From contig NZ_BRLB01000008.1 of assembly GCF_027923465.1 (NCBI RefSeq), forward strand, positions 124,001 to 188,000: 64,000 bases of DNA, given 5' to 3'. Positions within the stretch are counted from its first letter, which is position 1. The number at the start of each line of letters is the position of its first letter. The notes beneath the pieces were generated by a model. The model was not told the origin of the DNA. It saw only the letters and a list, made by a program, of their open reading frames with translations, and made no database searches. The translations under genes were made by a program, and so were the position numbers. The DNA is from Vallitalea longa (lineage in GTDB: Bacteria; Bacillota; Clostridia; Lachnospirales; Vallitaleaceae). Below, piece by piece: positions 46,404 through 54,433 of the stretch.

Positions 46404-46421
46404 TTGTTAATTATTTAACGT
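46404..46421 (+). promoter_or_regulatory. Probable Rex operator at adhE
   Basis: TTGTTAATTATTTAACGT matches the Rex consensus TTGTTAA-N4-TTAACAA at 12 of 14 fixed positions. It lies about 20 bases after the predicted transcription start, where a bound repressor would block elongation or initiation. Rex senses NADH/NAD and commonly represses adhE in Clostridia. No rex gene is in the window. Confidence 0.7.
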
Positions 46422-46518
46422 TTAAACATTGAAAATCAATTTAATAACGCGACTCAAATCGCATTATAATATCAAAATAGGGAAAACTAATATATGAATT
46501 TATTTAGGAGGTTAAAGT

Positions 46519-49134
46519 ATGGCAAACACAAAAGTAACTAAAACTAGTGAAAAACCAAGTATTAATGTACCAAAAATGATTGATGAATTAGTAGAAAAGG
46601 CTACAGTAGCATTAGATGAATACTTAAAACTCGATCAAGAAACAGTAGATAACATTGTTAAAGAAATGTCACTTGCAGGATTAGATAAACACATGTATCT
46701 AGCAAAATTAGCTGTCGATGAAACTGGCAGAGGAGTATATGAAGACAAAATAACAAAAAATATTTTTGCTACAGAATATATTTACCATAGTATTAAATAT
46801 GAAAAAACAGTAGGAATCATTAGTAATAATAAAGAAGAAGATTATATGGAAGTTGCTGAACCAGTTGGTGTTGTTGCTGGTGTAACACCTGTCACTAATC
46901 CAACTTCAACTACATTATTTAAAGCAATAATCTCAGCAAAAACAAGAAATCCTATTATTTTCGCTTTCCATCCATCAGCTCAAAAATGTTCTTCTGAGGC
47001 AGCAAGAATAGTTAGAGATGCAGCTATTAAAGCTGGTGCACCAGAAAACTGTATCCAATGGATAGAAACTCCATCATTAGAAGCAACTAATACATTAATG
47101 AATCATCCTGGAGTTGCTTTAGTTCTTGCTACAGGTGGATCTGGAATGGTTAAATCAGCTTATTCAACAGGTAAACCTGCTCTTGGTGTAGGACCTGGTA
47201 ACGTACCTTGCTTCATAGAAAAAACTGCTGATGTTAAAAGAGCTTCTACAGATTTAATTCTATCTAAAGCTTTTGATAACGGTATGATTTGTGCATCTGA
47301 ACAAGGAGCAATCATTGAAGAACCTGTATACAAACAAGTTACAGATTATATGAAACAACAAAATTGTTATTTCTCTACAAAAGAAGAAACTAAACGACTA
47401 GAAGGTGTTGTTATTAACCTTGAAAAAGGCGCTGTTAATCCAGCAATAGTTGGTAAATCACCTTACGAGATAGCAAAACTCGCTAATATAAATATACCAG
47501 AAGATACAAAAATCTTATGTTGTGAAATAGATGGAGTCGGACATGAATATCCATTATCAAAAGAAAAATTATCTCCTGTATTAGCTATTATAAAAGCCAA
47601 AAATGCAAAAGAAGGAATTGAGTTATGTGAAAAGATGGTAGAGATAGGTGGTCTTGGTCACTCATCAGTTATTCATTCAAATGATGACGAAGTAATTAAA
47701 CAATTCTCTTCAAGATTGAAGACAGGACGTATTATCATTAACTCTCCTTCTACTCACGGAGCAATTGGTGATATATATAATACAAACATGCCATCACTTA
47801 CATTAGGTTGTGGTTCTTACGGTAAAAACTCAACAACATCAAATGTTACAGCAGTTAATCTAATTAATAAGAAAAGAGTGGCGAATAGAAGAGTGAATAT
47901 GCAATGGTTTAAAATTCCTGAAAAAATATACTTTGAACCAGGTGCAGTACAATATTTAAGTAAAATGCCTAATATAACAAAAGCTTTTATTGTAACTGAC
48001 CCATATATGGTTAAATTCGGATATGTTGATAAAATACTTTATCATCTTAGAAATAGAAATGATAATATTCACTGTGAACTATTTACTGAGGTAGAACCTG
48101 ATCCATCTATTGAAACAGTTAAAAAAGGTGCTGAAATGATGGAAAAATTCGATCCTGATGTAATTATTGCTTTAGGTGGTGGTTCAGCAATGGATGCTGC
48201 AAAAGGAATGTGGTTATTCTACGAACATCCAGAAGCTAATTTCAGTGATATGGCACTTAAATTCATGGATATTAGGAAACGTATTTACAAGTTCCCACCA
48301 ATGGGTGTTAAATCTAAGTTTGTTGCAATACCTACAACATCCGGTACAGGTTCAGAAGTAACTTCATTCGCTGTTATTACTGATAAAGAAAAAGGTATTA
48401 AATACCCTCTTGCAGATTATGAATTAACACCAGATGTTGCAATAATAGATCCAGATTTCGTTATGTCAGTACCTGCTGGTGTAACTGCAAACACTGGTCT
48501 CGATGTATTGACACATGCATTAGAAGCTTATGTCTCTGTTCTAGCTTCTGATTACACTGATGCACTTGCATTAAAAGCCGCAGAATTAGTATTTGAATAT
48601 TTACCAAGAGCTTACAAAAATGGTAATGATGCTGTAGCTAGAGAAAAGATGCATAACGCTTCATGTATGGCTGGTATGGCATTTACAAATGCATTCCTAG
48701 GTGTAAACCACTCATTAGCTCATAAATTAGGTGGAGAATTCCATATACCTCATGGTGCAGCTAACGCATTATTATTACCATTCATAATTGAATATAATGG
48801 AAGCACTACACCAAGTAAATTTGCTTCATTCCCTAAATATGAGAAATTTATAGCACCAGAAAAATATGCTGAAGTAGCTAAACATCTTGGTTTACCTTGT
48901 AAAACACCAGAAGAAGGAGTTAAATCATTAGCTAACGCAGTTAGAAAACTTATGAAAGAACTTAATGTAAAAACTACAATAAAAGACTTTGGAGTAGATG
49001 AAAAAGAATTCTTAAATAGAGTTGATTATCTAGCAGATAGAGCTTTTGAAGATCAATGTACAACAGCTAATCCAAGATTACCTTTAGTAAAGGAACTTGT
49101 TGATTTATATAAAAAAGCTTACTACGGAAAATAA
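46519..49134 (+). CDS. adhE: Bifunctional acetaldehyde-CoA/alcohol dehydrogenase
   Basis: An 871-residue fusion that reduces acetyl-CoA to acetaldehyde and then to ethanol with NADH. The N-terminal aldehyde dehydrogenase domain (about 1-450) has [39 protein letters not shown] and the catalytic Cys258 in [10 protein letters not shown]. The C-terminal iron-dependent alcohol dehydrogenase (about 460-871) has [33 protein letters not shown] and HALEAYVS. Its metal histidines lie in [23 protein letters not shown] at 46519 with AGGAGG 8 bases upstream. Length and linker are normal. It is monocistronic, with a strong promoter, a Rex-like site and a terminator. Confidence 0.98.
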   Translation: MANTKVTKTSEKPSINVPKMIDELVEKATVALDEYLKLDQETVDNIVKEMSLAGLDKHMYLAKLAVDETGRGVYEDKITKNIFATEYIYHSIKYEKTVGIISNNKEEDYMEVAEPVGVVAGVTPVTNPTSTTLFKAIISAKTRNPIIFAFHPSAQKCSSEAARIVRDAAIKAGAPENCIQWIETPSLEATNTLMNHPGVALVLATGGSGMVKSAYSTGKPALGVGPGNVPCFIEKTADVKRASTDLILSKAFDNGMICASEQGAIIEEPVYKQVTDYMKQQNCYFSTKEETKRLEGVVINLEKGAVNPAIVGKSPYEIAKLANINIPEDTKILCCEIDGVGHEYPLSKEKLSPVLAIIKAKNAKEGIELCEKMVEIGGLGHSSVIHSNDDEVIKQFSSRLKTGRIIINSPSTHGAIGDIYNTNMPSLTLGCGSYGKNSTTSNVTAVNLINKKRVANRRVNMQWFKIPEKIYFEPGAVQYLSKMPNITKAFIVTDPYMVKFGYVDKILYHLRNRNDNIHCELFTEVEPDPSIETVKKGAEMMEKFDPDVIIALGGGSAMDAAKGMWLFYEHPEANFSDMALKFMDIRKRIYKFPPMGVKSKFVAIPTTSGTGSEVTSFAVITDKEKGIKYPLADYELTPDVAIIDPDFVMSVPAGVTANTGLDVLTHALEAYVSVLASDYTDALALKAAELVFEYLPRAYKNGNDAVAREKMHNASCMAGMAFTNAFLGVNHSLAHKLGGEFHIPHGAANALLLPFIIEYNGSTTPSKFASFPKYEKFIAPEKYAEVAKHLGLPCKTPEEGVKSLANAVRKLMKELNVKTTIKDFGVDEKEFLNRVDYLADRAFEDQCTTANPRLPLVKELVDLYKKAYYGK

Positions 49135-49154
49135 AATATAATGTAAATGATTAA

Positions 49155-49189
49155 CAAAAAAGAAGGGTCTGCCATTTCCCTTCTTTTTT
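49155..49189 (+). terminator. adhE terminator, probably bidirectional
   Basis: Stem AAAAAAGAAGGG/CCCTTCTTTTTT with a loop of about 11 bases, 20 bases after the adhE stop. T tracts follow on both strands, and the HAD gene converges from the right, so it may serve both. Confidence 0.9.
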
Positions 49190-49231
49190 GTTACCATTTT
49201 TTATCTTTTCACTACTCTTATATATAAAAAA

Positions 49232-50038
49232 TTATTTATTCAAGATAAATTTATTTATTACTTCTGCAACTCCACTTTCGTTATTATTACATTTTGTTAC
49301 ATAATTCGCTATTTCTTTTATTTCCTTTCTAGCATTACAAATCGCTACTCCCATACCTGCATATTCAATCATATATTTATCATTGAAGCTATCCCCTATA
49401 GCTATTATTTCTTCTCGATTTATATGTAAATATTTAGAAAGATATTCTAATGCTACACCTTTATTGGCATTTTTATTTAAAACTTCCAAATATGTAGGTT
49501 TTGAAAAAAATACATTCACTTTATCATCATATAAATCTATAATATGTTTTTGCATTTTTTCAAGATGCTCTATATCATCATAATTAAATAATATTTTGAT
49601 TGATTTATCATAATCTTTAAGATCCTCTACCACAGTAATAGGTATATTACTAAGTCCTCGGTATGCTTTTGTTCTAGGAGTAACTTGTTCAACTATAACA
49701 CCATCTCTATTATAGAGTTGTATGTCAACTCCATACTCCCTACCAATATCAATTAGATTATGTATTATATCTGTAGGTACAGGTTCATAAAATATATTCT
49801 TTCCTTTTAAGTCATTGATGACTGCACCATTATATGATATATAATAATCATTATCATTTGCAATATCTAATTTTTTTATTATCTTTAATATAGAATTACT
49901 TGCTCTACCTGAACAAATAGTAATTATTATATCTTTTTTATTTGCTTCTTCCAGTGCTTTTACATTATCAGCTGATATAAGTAAATCATCTCCTAAGAGA
50001 GTGTCGTCCATATCTAGTACTAACATTTTGTATCTCAA
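49232..50038 (-). CDS. HAD-superfamily hydrolase, Cof type
   Basis: A 268-residue Cof/YidA-type phosphatase. Motif I is LVLDMDDTLLGDD (nucleophile and acid Asp), motif II ITICSGRAS, and motifs III and IV are VALEYLSKYLHI then IIAIGDSFNDKYMIEYAGMG. A C2-type cap domain lies between motif II and the K. Such enzymes dephosphorylate sugar phosphates, flavin or other small phosphates, and the substrate is open. The start is TTG at 50038, overlapping the upstream stop (TTGA) with GAGGG 7 bases before; ATG four codons later is the alternative. It ends the parA-parB-DUF4446-UPF0180 gene string. Confidence 0.88.
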   Translation of the reverse strand: MRYKMLVLDMDDTLLGDDLLISADNVKALEEANKKDIIITICSGRASNSILKIIKKLDIANDNDYYISYNGAVINDLKGKNIFYEPVPTDIIHNLIDIGREYGVDIQLYNRDGVIVEQVTPRTKAYRGLSNIPITVVEDLKDYDKSIKILFNYDDIEHLEKMQKHIIDLYDDKVNVFFSKPTYLEVLNKNANKGVALEYLSKYLHINREEIIAIGDSFNDKYMIEYAGMGVAICNARKEIKEIANYVTKCNNNESGVAEVINKFILNK

Positions 50039-50325
50039 AAAAAGCCCTCACTTTCAAACAAATTGCTATATTTTCTACTATTGATTATATCTTCTATTTC
50101 TGAATATGATTTGTTATTTGCATTTATCATCAATACATTATTTGTAATTGTTGAATTATACATATCGTTGTTAAAAATTTCATTATATAATCCTGTATAT
50201 GAAGAACTAGAGTAAATATAAATATCATGAGGTTTTGTGGTAATACCACCATGAATTACCTTATATCCTCTATCTATTAAATAATTTTCAATATTTTCTA
50301 ATCCTTCTTGAACTAATATGACCAT
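50035..50325 (-). CDS. UPF0180 (YkuS)-like small protein
   Basis: A 96-residue protein. It starts MVILVQEGLENIENYLIDRG and has GYKVIHGG, a middle part with YIYSSSSYTGLY, then VLMINANNKSYSEIEDII near the end. The pattern resembles the UPF0180/YkuS family of unknown function. The ATG at 50325 has GGAGGTG 6 bases upstream; a longer frame to 50361 has no ribosome site. It overlaps the HAD gene by 4 bases and lies 75 bases after the DUF4446 gene. The family assignment is moderate because the usual cysteine pair of YkuS is absent. Confidence 0.65.
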   Translation of the reverse strand: MVILVQEGLENIENYLIDRGYKVIHGGITTKPHDIYIYSSSSYTGLYNEIFNNDMYNSTITNNVLMINANNKSYSEIEDIINSRKYSNLFESEGFF

Positions 50326-50400
50326 TAGAACACCTCCTAGTAATAATAATAGTATTACCAAGAGTAATTAAAATATAATGATATTTTATAGTTATTAATT

Positions 50401-50904
50401 TTATTTATTGAAATTAATCGCATCTTCTAAAGCACTTTTTTCTTCATCCGAAAGTACTTTATTACTTTTGCCATTTACAATTTCTTTTATATATATATAA
50501 CAACCTTCTCTACTGTGCATCCCATTCAATAATAAACCAGAATCATTTTGATTAAGTAATGCTAAAACAAAACTTAATTGTCCACCCATATTGTCAAAAG
50601 CATTATATTTAACAATAGCAGTTTTTTCTATAGATTGTTTAACATGCTTATCTAAATCTCTTATTTCGAGTTTTTGCTCTTTCAATGTATCTTTTAATTC
50701 TTTAATATTTTTTATATTATTTTGTAATACATCTTCAATATTAAAATCATCTTTGGTATTCATAAATTGGTAATACTTATTTTTCCATTTTTTTATTCTA
50801 ATTGAATTAACTATTAATAATATTAATAATAATAATGTTATACCACTTATTACTAATATTATAACGCTAATGTTATTAGGAATATAATAATTTAACATCT
50901 CCAT
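50401..50904 (-). CDS. DUF4446 membrane protein next to parB
   Basis: A 167-residue protein with one N-terminal transmembrane segment (ISVIILVISGITLLLLILLI), a coiled-coil stretch (NNIKNIKELKDTLKEQKLEI) and a compact C-terminal domain with KYNAFDNMGGQLSFVLALLN, NGMHSREGCYIYIKEI and SDEEKSALEDAI. This is the DUF4446 pattern, often found directly after soj-spo0J in Clostridia. The function is unknown. ATG at 50904 follows the ParB stop by 7 bases with AAGGAAGG about 11 bases upstream. Linkage to parAB suggests a role at the membrane near the origin, but that is inference. Confidence 0.88.
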   Translation of the reverse strand: MEMLNYYIPNNISVIILVISGITLLLLILLIVNSIRIKKWKNKYYQFMNTKDDFNIEDVLQNNIKNIKELKDTLKEQKLEIRDLDKHVKQSIEKTAIVKYNAFDNMGGQLSFVLALLNQNDSGLLLNGMHSREGCYIYIKEIVNGKSNKVLSDEEKSALEDAINFNK

Positions 50905-50911
50905 TTTGCAA

Positions 50912-51793
50912 CTATCCTTCCTTAATTGAATTAATTAATTCAATTAATCTTTCTAACTCTTCATCAGAATAATACTCAATTTCTATTTTACCCTTTTTCT
51001 TGCTTTTTCTATTAATAGTTACCTTAGTTCCAAGAATTTCCTTAAACCTATCCTCTAAATCTCTATAAATGGTATTTATTGATTTTTCTTTTTCAGATTC
51101 TTTTTTAGGAGTCTTAGGGTTTAATATACTTTTGATCAATTTTTCTGTATCTCTAACACTTAATTTTTCATCAAATATTCTATTGGCAATATTATATTGA
51201 ATTTCTCCATCCTTTATAGACAATAAAGCTCTTGCATGACCACTGGATATCATTTCATCAATAATCATTCTCTGAACTTTTTCATCTAAATTTAATAGTC
51301 TCATAGAATTTGCTATAGATGAACGACTTTTCGAAACTTTTTCGGCTACATCATCTTGTTTCAACTTGAAATCCGCAATTAATTTCTGGTATGCAAAAGC
51401 TTCTTCTATTGGATTAAGATTTTCTCTTTGAATATTTTCTATTAAAGATACTTCTAATCTTTCTCTATCAGTATATCCTTTTATAATTACAGGCACTTCC
51501 TTAATACCTGCTAATTTAGCCGCTCTCCACCTTCTTTCACCAGCTACAATTTCATAATATTTACCTTTTTTGATAACTATCAATGGCTGAATAATACCAT
51601 ATTGCTTAATTGATTCAGATAATTCTTGTAATAAATCTTCATCAAATTTTTTCCTTGGTTGTTTTTTATTAGGGCCAACTTCATTAATGTTTAATTTAAG
51701 TATACCTTTACTCTTAACTGTTATTTCTTCTTCAAGTTCATCTGATATCAGAGCAGATAAGCCTTTCCCCAATCCTCTTTTTGCAGCTGTCAT
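50912..51793 (-). CDS. parB: Chromosome partitioning protein ParB (Spo0J)
   Basis: A 293-residue CTP-dependent clamp that loads on parS and spreads. The N-terminus RGLGKGLSALI is the ParA-stimulating motif. The CTPase domain has PRKKFDEDLLQELSESI, AGERRWRAAKLAG and ENIQRENLNPIEEA. The helix-turn-helix has KSRSSIANSMRLLNL and ISSGHARALL; the dimer domain is at the C-terminus. Arg in KSRSS and Gly in SSGHA are the ParB-type residues at two of the four positions that separate ParB from Noc. I use the ATG at 51793, one base after the parA stop, with GGAAGG 9 bases upstream. Three parS sites lie 1.5-2.2 kb upstream. Confidence 0.96.
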   Translation of the reverse strand: MTAAKRGLGKGLSALISDELEEEITVKSKGILKLNINEVGPNKKQPRKKFDEDLLQELSESIKQYGIIQPLIVIKKGKYYEIVAGERRWRAAKLAGIKEVPVIIKGYTDRERLEVSLIENIQRENLNPIEEAFAYQKLIADFKLKQDDVAEKVSKSRSSIANSMRLLNLDEKVQRMIIDEMISSGHARALLSIKDGEIQYNIANRIFDEKLSVRDTEKLIKSILNPKTPKKESEKEKSINTIYRDLEDRFKEILGTKVTINRKSKKKGKIEIEYYSDEELERLIELINSIKEG

Positions 51794-51794
51794 A

Positions 51795-52565
51795 TCATTC
51801 ATCCTTCCTATTAATCACTTCATCTGCTAACAATCTATAACTTTCAGCACCTTTTGATTTAGAATCATATATATTAATTGGTTCCCCATGACTTGGCGCT
51901 TCTCCTAACCTAACATTTCGTGGAATTATAGTTTTATATATATTGGTTCTTTTTAGCTCTTTCTTTACTTCATCAACTACTTGTATTGAGAGATTAGTTC
52001 TTGCATCATACATGGTAAATACGACTCCTTCAATCTCTAGATTGGGATTAAGTCTCTTTTTCACTAAGTTTATTGTATACATAAGTTGAGATAATCCTTC
52101 TAAAGCAAAAAATTCACATTGTATAGGTACTAAAACTGTATCAGCTGTAGTTAGGGCATTTACTGTTAATGTACTTAATGATGGAGGACAATCGATTATT
52201 ATGTAATCATATTTATCTCTTACTTCTTCTATATGTTTTTTAAGAATGAAACTGTTTTCATCAAGACCTATAAGTTCTATTTCTGCCCCTGCTAAATCTA
52301 CATCAGCAGGTATTAGAGACATATTTTTGAACACATTTTTTATTATACATTTCTTTATAGGTGCTTGTCCTAAAAGCAATTCATATATGGTATATTTTAA
52401 TTTTCTTTTGTCTATTCCCAAACCTCTAGTAGTGTTACCTTGGGGATCTATATCTATAGTTAATACTTTTTTCCCTTTTTCAGCTAGGCAAGAAGATAAA
52501 TTTACAGATGTGGTTGTCTTTCCTACTCCACCTTTTTGATTAGCTATGGCTATTATTCTTCCCAT
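51795..52565 (-). CDS. parA: Chromosome partitioning ATPase ParA (Soj)
   Basis: A 256-residue deviant-Walker ATPase that binds DNA as an ATP dimer and positions origins and, in Bacillus, controls DnaA. Motifs are NQKGGVGKTTTSVNLSSCLA (Walker A with signature Lys11), TIDIDPQGNTTRGLG (Walker A'), and YIIIDCPPSLSTLTVNALTT (Walker B). The C-terminal part has TIIPRNVRLGEAPSHGEPI, as in Soj. ATG at 52565 with GAAGGG about 7 bases upstream. It starts the parA-parB-DUF4446-UPF0180-HAD string. No terminator separates it from the parS region upstream. Confidence 0.97.
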   Translation of the reverse strand: MGRIIAIANQKGGVGKTTTSVNLSSCLAEKGKKVLTIDIDPQGNTTRGLGIDKRKLKYTIYELLLGQAPIKKCIIKNVFKNMSLIPADVDLAGAEIELIGLDENSFILKKHIEEVRDKYDYIIIDCPPSLSTLTVNALTTADTVLVPIQCEFFALEGLSQLMYTINLVKKRLNPNLEIEGVVFTMYDARTNLSIQVVDEVKKELKRTNIYKTIIPRNVRLGEAPSHGEPINIYDSKSKGAESYRLLADEVINRKDE

Positions 52566-52800
52566 TGTTATTCCCTTCTTTCAGCTATTGTTTTATTAAT
52601 TATATCACATTAATTTTTCTAAATCTATTTATTTAAGGATATTTAGTTAAAATTTGGATAATAGGTATGTTTAAAATAATAAAATCTAAGTATTATGTAT
52701 TATGAAGGTGTAGATTAATAGGTATTTTAAATTATATAGATTTATTATTAATGATATGTGTAATTATTTATATTTTTATGGGCTAACGGATGTATGTGAT

Positions 52801-52876
52801 AGTATAAATAGTAAGTTTTACTTCGCCTTACTCCTAAAGGATCGGTCTTCGTAAAACTTACTATTTATACTTTTTT
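52801..52876 (+). repeat. Palindromic hairpin repeat, copy B
   Basis: Perfect 21-bp arms (52801-52821 and 52851-52871) around a 29-base loop with the core CGCCTTACTCCTAAAGGATC, followed by six T. Together with about 120 flanking bases it is duplicated as copy C, 235 bases to the right. Confidence 0.9.
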
Positions 52877-53035
52877 ATTTATTTTTATTAGTTTTGATAG
52901 TTGTTGTTAATAGTTGTAGATTGTTATTTAAATCGTTATGGAATGTATGAAATAGCTTATAGTAACTTTTCTTTATATACTAACGGTGATATATGTGATT
53001 ATTCATGTTTTTATGGGCTAACGGATGTATGTGAT

Positions 53036-53111
53036 AGTATAAATAGTAAGTTTTACTTCGCCTTACTCCTAAAGGATCGGTCTTCGTAAAACTTACTATT
53101 TATACTTTTTT
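53036..53111 (+). repeat. Palindromic hairpin repeat, copy C
   Basis: The same element as copy B with the same loop and arms (53036-53056 and 53086-53106), followed by a T run. The flanks match those of B (GGGCTAACGGATGTATGTGAT before, TAGTTTTGATAGTTGTTGTTA after, the first shown without its last bases as GGGCTAACGGATG), so B and C arose by a local duplication. Confidence 0.9.
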
Positions 53112-53323
53112 ATGTCCTTTTTAATAGTTTTGATAGTTGTTGTTAGTAATTATGATTTATTATTTTAATTATTACCTAATGAGTAATAATTTTATATTGA
53201 TTAACTTTTAATGAGTATTATATCAATCTATATATCTTTGTTAGGATAATATTAATACTTTTATATACTACTTTGTTAAATGACATTTCTATTATAGTTA
53301 ATTATAGAAAACATCTATCAAAA

Positions 53324-53339
53324 TGTTTCACGTGAAACA
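53324..53339. other. parS site 1
   Basis: TGTTTCACGTGAAACA, a perfect 16-bp parS palindrome (consensus TGTTNCACGTGAAACA). Here the symmetry extends to 38 bp (53313-53350), with TCAAAA/TTTTGA and further complementary bases on each side. Confidence 0.97.
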
Positions 53340-53631
53340 TTTTGATAGATTATTCTATTAGAATTGTATTGTTCTAGATAATTTTTCTTTGTATATATAA
53401 TAATTTATTGTTTTTTATATTACTATACTATCTTGCTTATCTACTCATATCTAATAATTATTATAGATTCTTTTAATATTATTTTATATATCAAGTACTT
53501 TTTTACAAATAATATGAGAAAAATTGGATGTAAATAAAGTAAAATATATAGTAATTTTTAATTTTATTTGCTATCACACTTATAATCAGTGTCTAAATAT
53601 CCTTTTACTGAATAATAGAAATCCCACAAAA

Positions 53632-53647
53632 TGTTTCACGTGAAACA
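53632..53647. other. parS site 2
   Basis: TGTTTCACGTGAAACA, identical to site 1 over the 16-bp core. ParB would load here and spread. It lies 308 bases from site 1 in gene-free DNA. Confidence 0.97.
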
Positions 53648-53946
53648 TTTTTATTCTATTTATCATTAATTATTTTATAATATAATTATTCTTAATGATA
53701 TTTGTATATTAGATTCGTGTATCCATATCCTTATAATATATTCTCGATAATTAGTGGTTCATATTATGTATTCTAGTATTATATCTTTTGCAACTAGAAC
53801 TATATATGTAATAATTTTTTGCATTTAATGTTAAGTAATATATATAGGTTAAAATTACTTACTTTTATGCTTTCTGTATTACAGTAATTTTATTATATAA
53901 CTAAATATATCTATCCTATTAATGTTTTATCAAAATTATATCGTAA

Positions 53947-53962
53947 TGTTTCACGTGAAACA
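53947..53962. other. parS site 3
   Basis: TGTTTCACGTGAAACA, identical to the other two cores, 315 bases from site 2. The nearly equal spacing (308 and 315) is about 30 helical turns. Confidence 0.97.
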
Positions 53963-54036
53963 TTTTTATGTTTTATTTATATATCCTCTTCTATACTTCA
54001 ATCTCTTCATAATCAACCTCCCCATATCTTATTAGT

Positions 54037-54103
54037 AATAAATAGTTGATTTTACGCAGTCCGATCCTTTAGGAGTAAGGCGTAGTAAAATTAACTATTT
54101 ATT
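54037..54103 (-). repeat. Palindromic hairpin repeat, copy D (inverted)
   Basis: Same family in the opposite orientation. Arms are at 54037-54055 and 54085-54103 (one G-T pair), and the loop carries GATCCTTTAGGAGTAAGGCG, the complement of the B and C core. With its flanks it is duplicated as copy E, 184 bases to the right. Confidence 0.88.
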
Positions 54104-54220
54104 GCTTCCTCATCCTACCGTTCACTTTTCTCCATCTACCATATCCTTTCTCTTCCAACTTATATATATCATCTTATCAACTCTATTCTTTAATAATCAA
54201 CCTCCCCATATCATACTAGT

Positions 54221-54287
54221 AATAAATAGTTGATTTTACGCAGTCCGATCCTTTAGGAGTAAGGCGTAGTAAAATTAACTATTTATT
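54221..54287 (-). repeat. Palindromic hairpin repeat, copy E (inverted)
   Basis: Identical to copy D over the hairpin (arms 54221-54239 and 54269-54287). The flanks AATCAACCTCCCCATATC before and CTCATCCTACCGTTCAC after also match D. It lies 147 bases past the argS stop. Confidence 0.88.
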
Positions 54288-54433
54288 ACTTTCTCATCCT
54301 ACCGTTCACCTTTCTTACCCATATATCCTTCCTCTTTACTAACCTTATACCTAAAAAAATATATAAATACAAAAAAATAACCCACAAGCAAATAAAATAT
54401 TCACTCACAGATTATTTCTCAAAAAATAAAATG

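Larger units (their letters stand above)
52566..54433. other. Gene-free centromere-like region between argS and parA
   Basis: An 1868-base stretch with no supportable gene. It holds two direct copies of the hairpin repeat on the left, three parS sites in the middle and two inverted copies of the repeat on the right. The remaining sequence is highly AT-rich. I saw no cluster of DnaA boxes, so it looks like a partition site rather than the origin. Confidence 0.8.

Noticed and set aside
52901-53089. Plus-strand open frame of 62 codons in the parS region
   Set aside because: It runs through hairpin copy C and has no ribosome site or recognisable protein character.
53150-54000. Chromosome origin in the AT-rich parS region
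   Set aside because: No cluster of DnaA boxes was seen. Single matches to TTATCCACA or its complement occur inside the dltA-like and splB genes and look like chance.
52751-54290. CRISPR-like array
   Set aside because: The repeats are few, long, hairpin-forming and in two orientations, and no regular spacers or cas genes are present.
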